Of a DNA stretch of 5,980 bases, positions 5,757-5,980 are shown piece by piece. The stretch's first letter is position 1, and each line of letters starts with the position of its first letter. This DNA comes from an uncultured Anaerolineaceae bacterium (GTDB lineage: Bacteria; Chloroflexota; Anaerolineae; Promineifilales; Promineifilaceae): positions 1 to 5,980 of the forward strand of contig CALBTC010000343.1 in assembly GCA_937967805.1 (NCBI GenBank), in the 5' to 3' direction. The translations under genes and the position numbers were made by a program. The notes under the pieces were generated by a model. That model saw nothing but the letters and a program-made list of their open reading frames with translations. It was not told where the DNA came from and ran no database searches.

Positions 5757-5980
5757 GTGGCCCAAATATTTGAAGCAGCTTCTATTGGATTGGTCATATT
5801 TCTACTGTTGCTTAGCCTGATCGGCACGCTGATTCCCATTATTCCTGGGGTGCTGCTGATGTGGATGATTGTGTTTATCTATGCGCTGGTGGATGGATTT
5901 ACGGCCGTTTCCACCACATCCGTCATCGTCATCAGCTTCATTGCCCTGATCACCGGCACTTCAGACATCTGGCTTTCCCT
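5757..5980 (+). CDS. DUF456-type integral membrane protein (3' end missing)
   Basis: The frame opens at GTG 5757 and runs off the right edge after 74 codons. It begins MAQIFEAASIGLVIFLLLLS and continues LIGTLIPIIPGVLLMWMIVF, IYALVDGFTAVSTTSVIVI and SFIALITGTSDIWLS. The glycine/proline pattern LIGTLIPIIPGVLLMW, followed by IYALVDGF, is what I know from the DUF456 family of small membrane proteins, usually about 150-170 residues with several helices. About three hydrophobic segments are visible: residues 8-20, 22-42 and 55-70. The biochemical role of the family is not established. It follows the kinase-like gene by 68 bp on the same strand. One ACGGCCGT octamer (5901-5908) encodes its Thr-Ala-Val. 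Confidence 0.8.
   Translation, partial: MAQIFEAASIGLVIFLLLLSLIGTLIPIIPGVLLMWMIVFIYALVDGFTAVSTTSVIVISFIALITGTSDIWLS

Larger units (their letters stand above)
1420..5908. repeat. Dispersed palindromic octamer ACGGCCGT, nine exact copies
   Basis: Exact copies begin at 1420, 2788, 3705, 4111, 4561, 5131, 5275, 5631 and 5901. About 0.1 copy would be expected in a random window of this size. They lie in the secreted-protein locus (three), between genes (4111), in the kinase-like gene (four) and in the membrane protein gene (5901); none is in the uvrC part. The core CGGCCG occurs 16 times by my reading, and 9 of those have A before and T after, where about one would be expected. One near-copy, ACGGCCGG, is at 3049. 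The nearest known parallel is HIP1 of cyanobacteria (GCGATCGC). Confidence 0.75.

Overview
The window looks like a chromosomal piece of a Chloroflexota bacterium, probably an Anaerolineae-like lineage. The main reason is the large secreted protein. Its central and C-terminal sequence, its PKD-like domain and its terminal LYLPFINKN tail match a protein style I know mainly from that phylum. The lineage call is from memory of protein families and was not searched. No phage, insertion sequence, CRISPR array, tRNA or rRNA is visible.

Layout, left to right. (1) Positions 1-1224, + strand: the C-terminal two thirds of UvrC, the nucleotide excision repair nuclease, cut by the left edge. It ends at a strong hairpin terminator (1257-1294). 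(2) Positions 1332-3878, - strand, convergent with uvrC: a gene for a large secreted protein. Its frame is broken by one in-frame amber codon (1878-1880) and then stays open for 181 more codons to the natural end. (3) Positions 4001-4256, - strand: a compact unit with a near-perfect Shine-Dalgarno, a 34-residue single-helix membrane peptide and a strong intrinsic terminator. A 10-bp inverted repeat brackets the ribosome binding site and the first codons. (4) Positions 4459-5688, + strand: an aminoglycoside-phosphotransferase-fold (protein-kinase-like) protein with several degraded catalytic positions. A good sigma70-type promoter sits so close to the ATG that the mRNA may be leaderless. (5) Positions 5757-5980, + strand: the start of a DUF456-type membrane protein, cut by the right edge and possibly co-transcribed with gene 4.

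The genes do not form an obvious pathway. UvrC is housekeeping; the rest looks like lineage-specific accessory sequence. Three signals are not explained by the gene calls. First, the palindromic octamer ACGGCCGT occurs nine times, in genes on both strands and between genes, but never in the uvrC part; this resembles an iterated palindrome of the HIP1 kind. Second, the amber codon splits an otherwise intact gene. Third, the 34-aa membrane peptide has its own structured leader and terminator.
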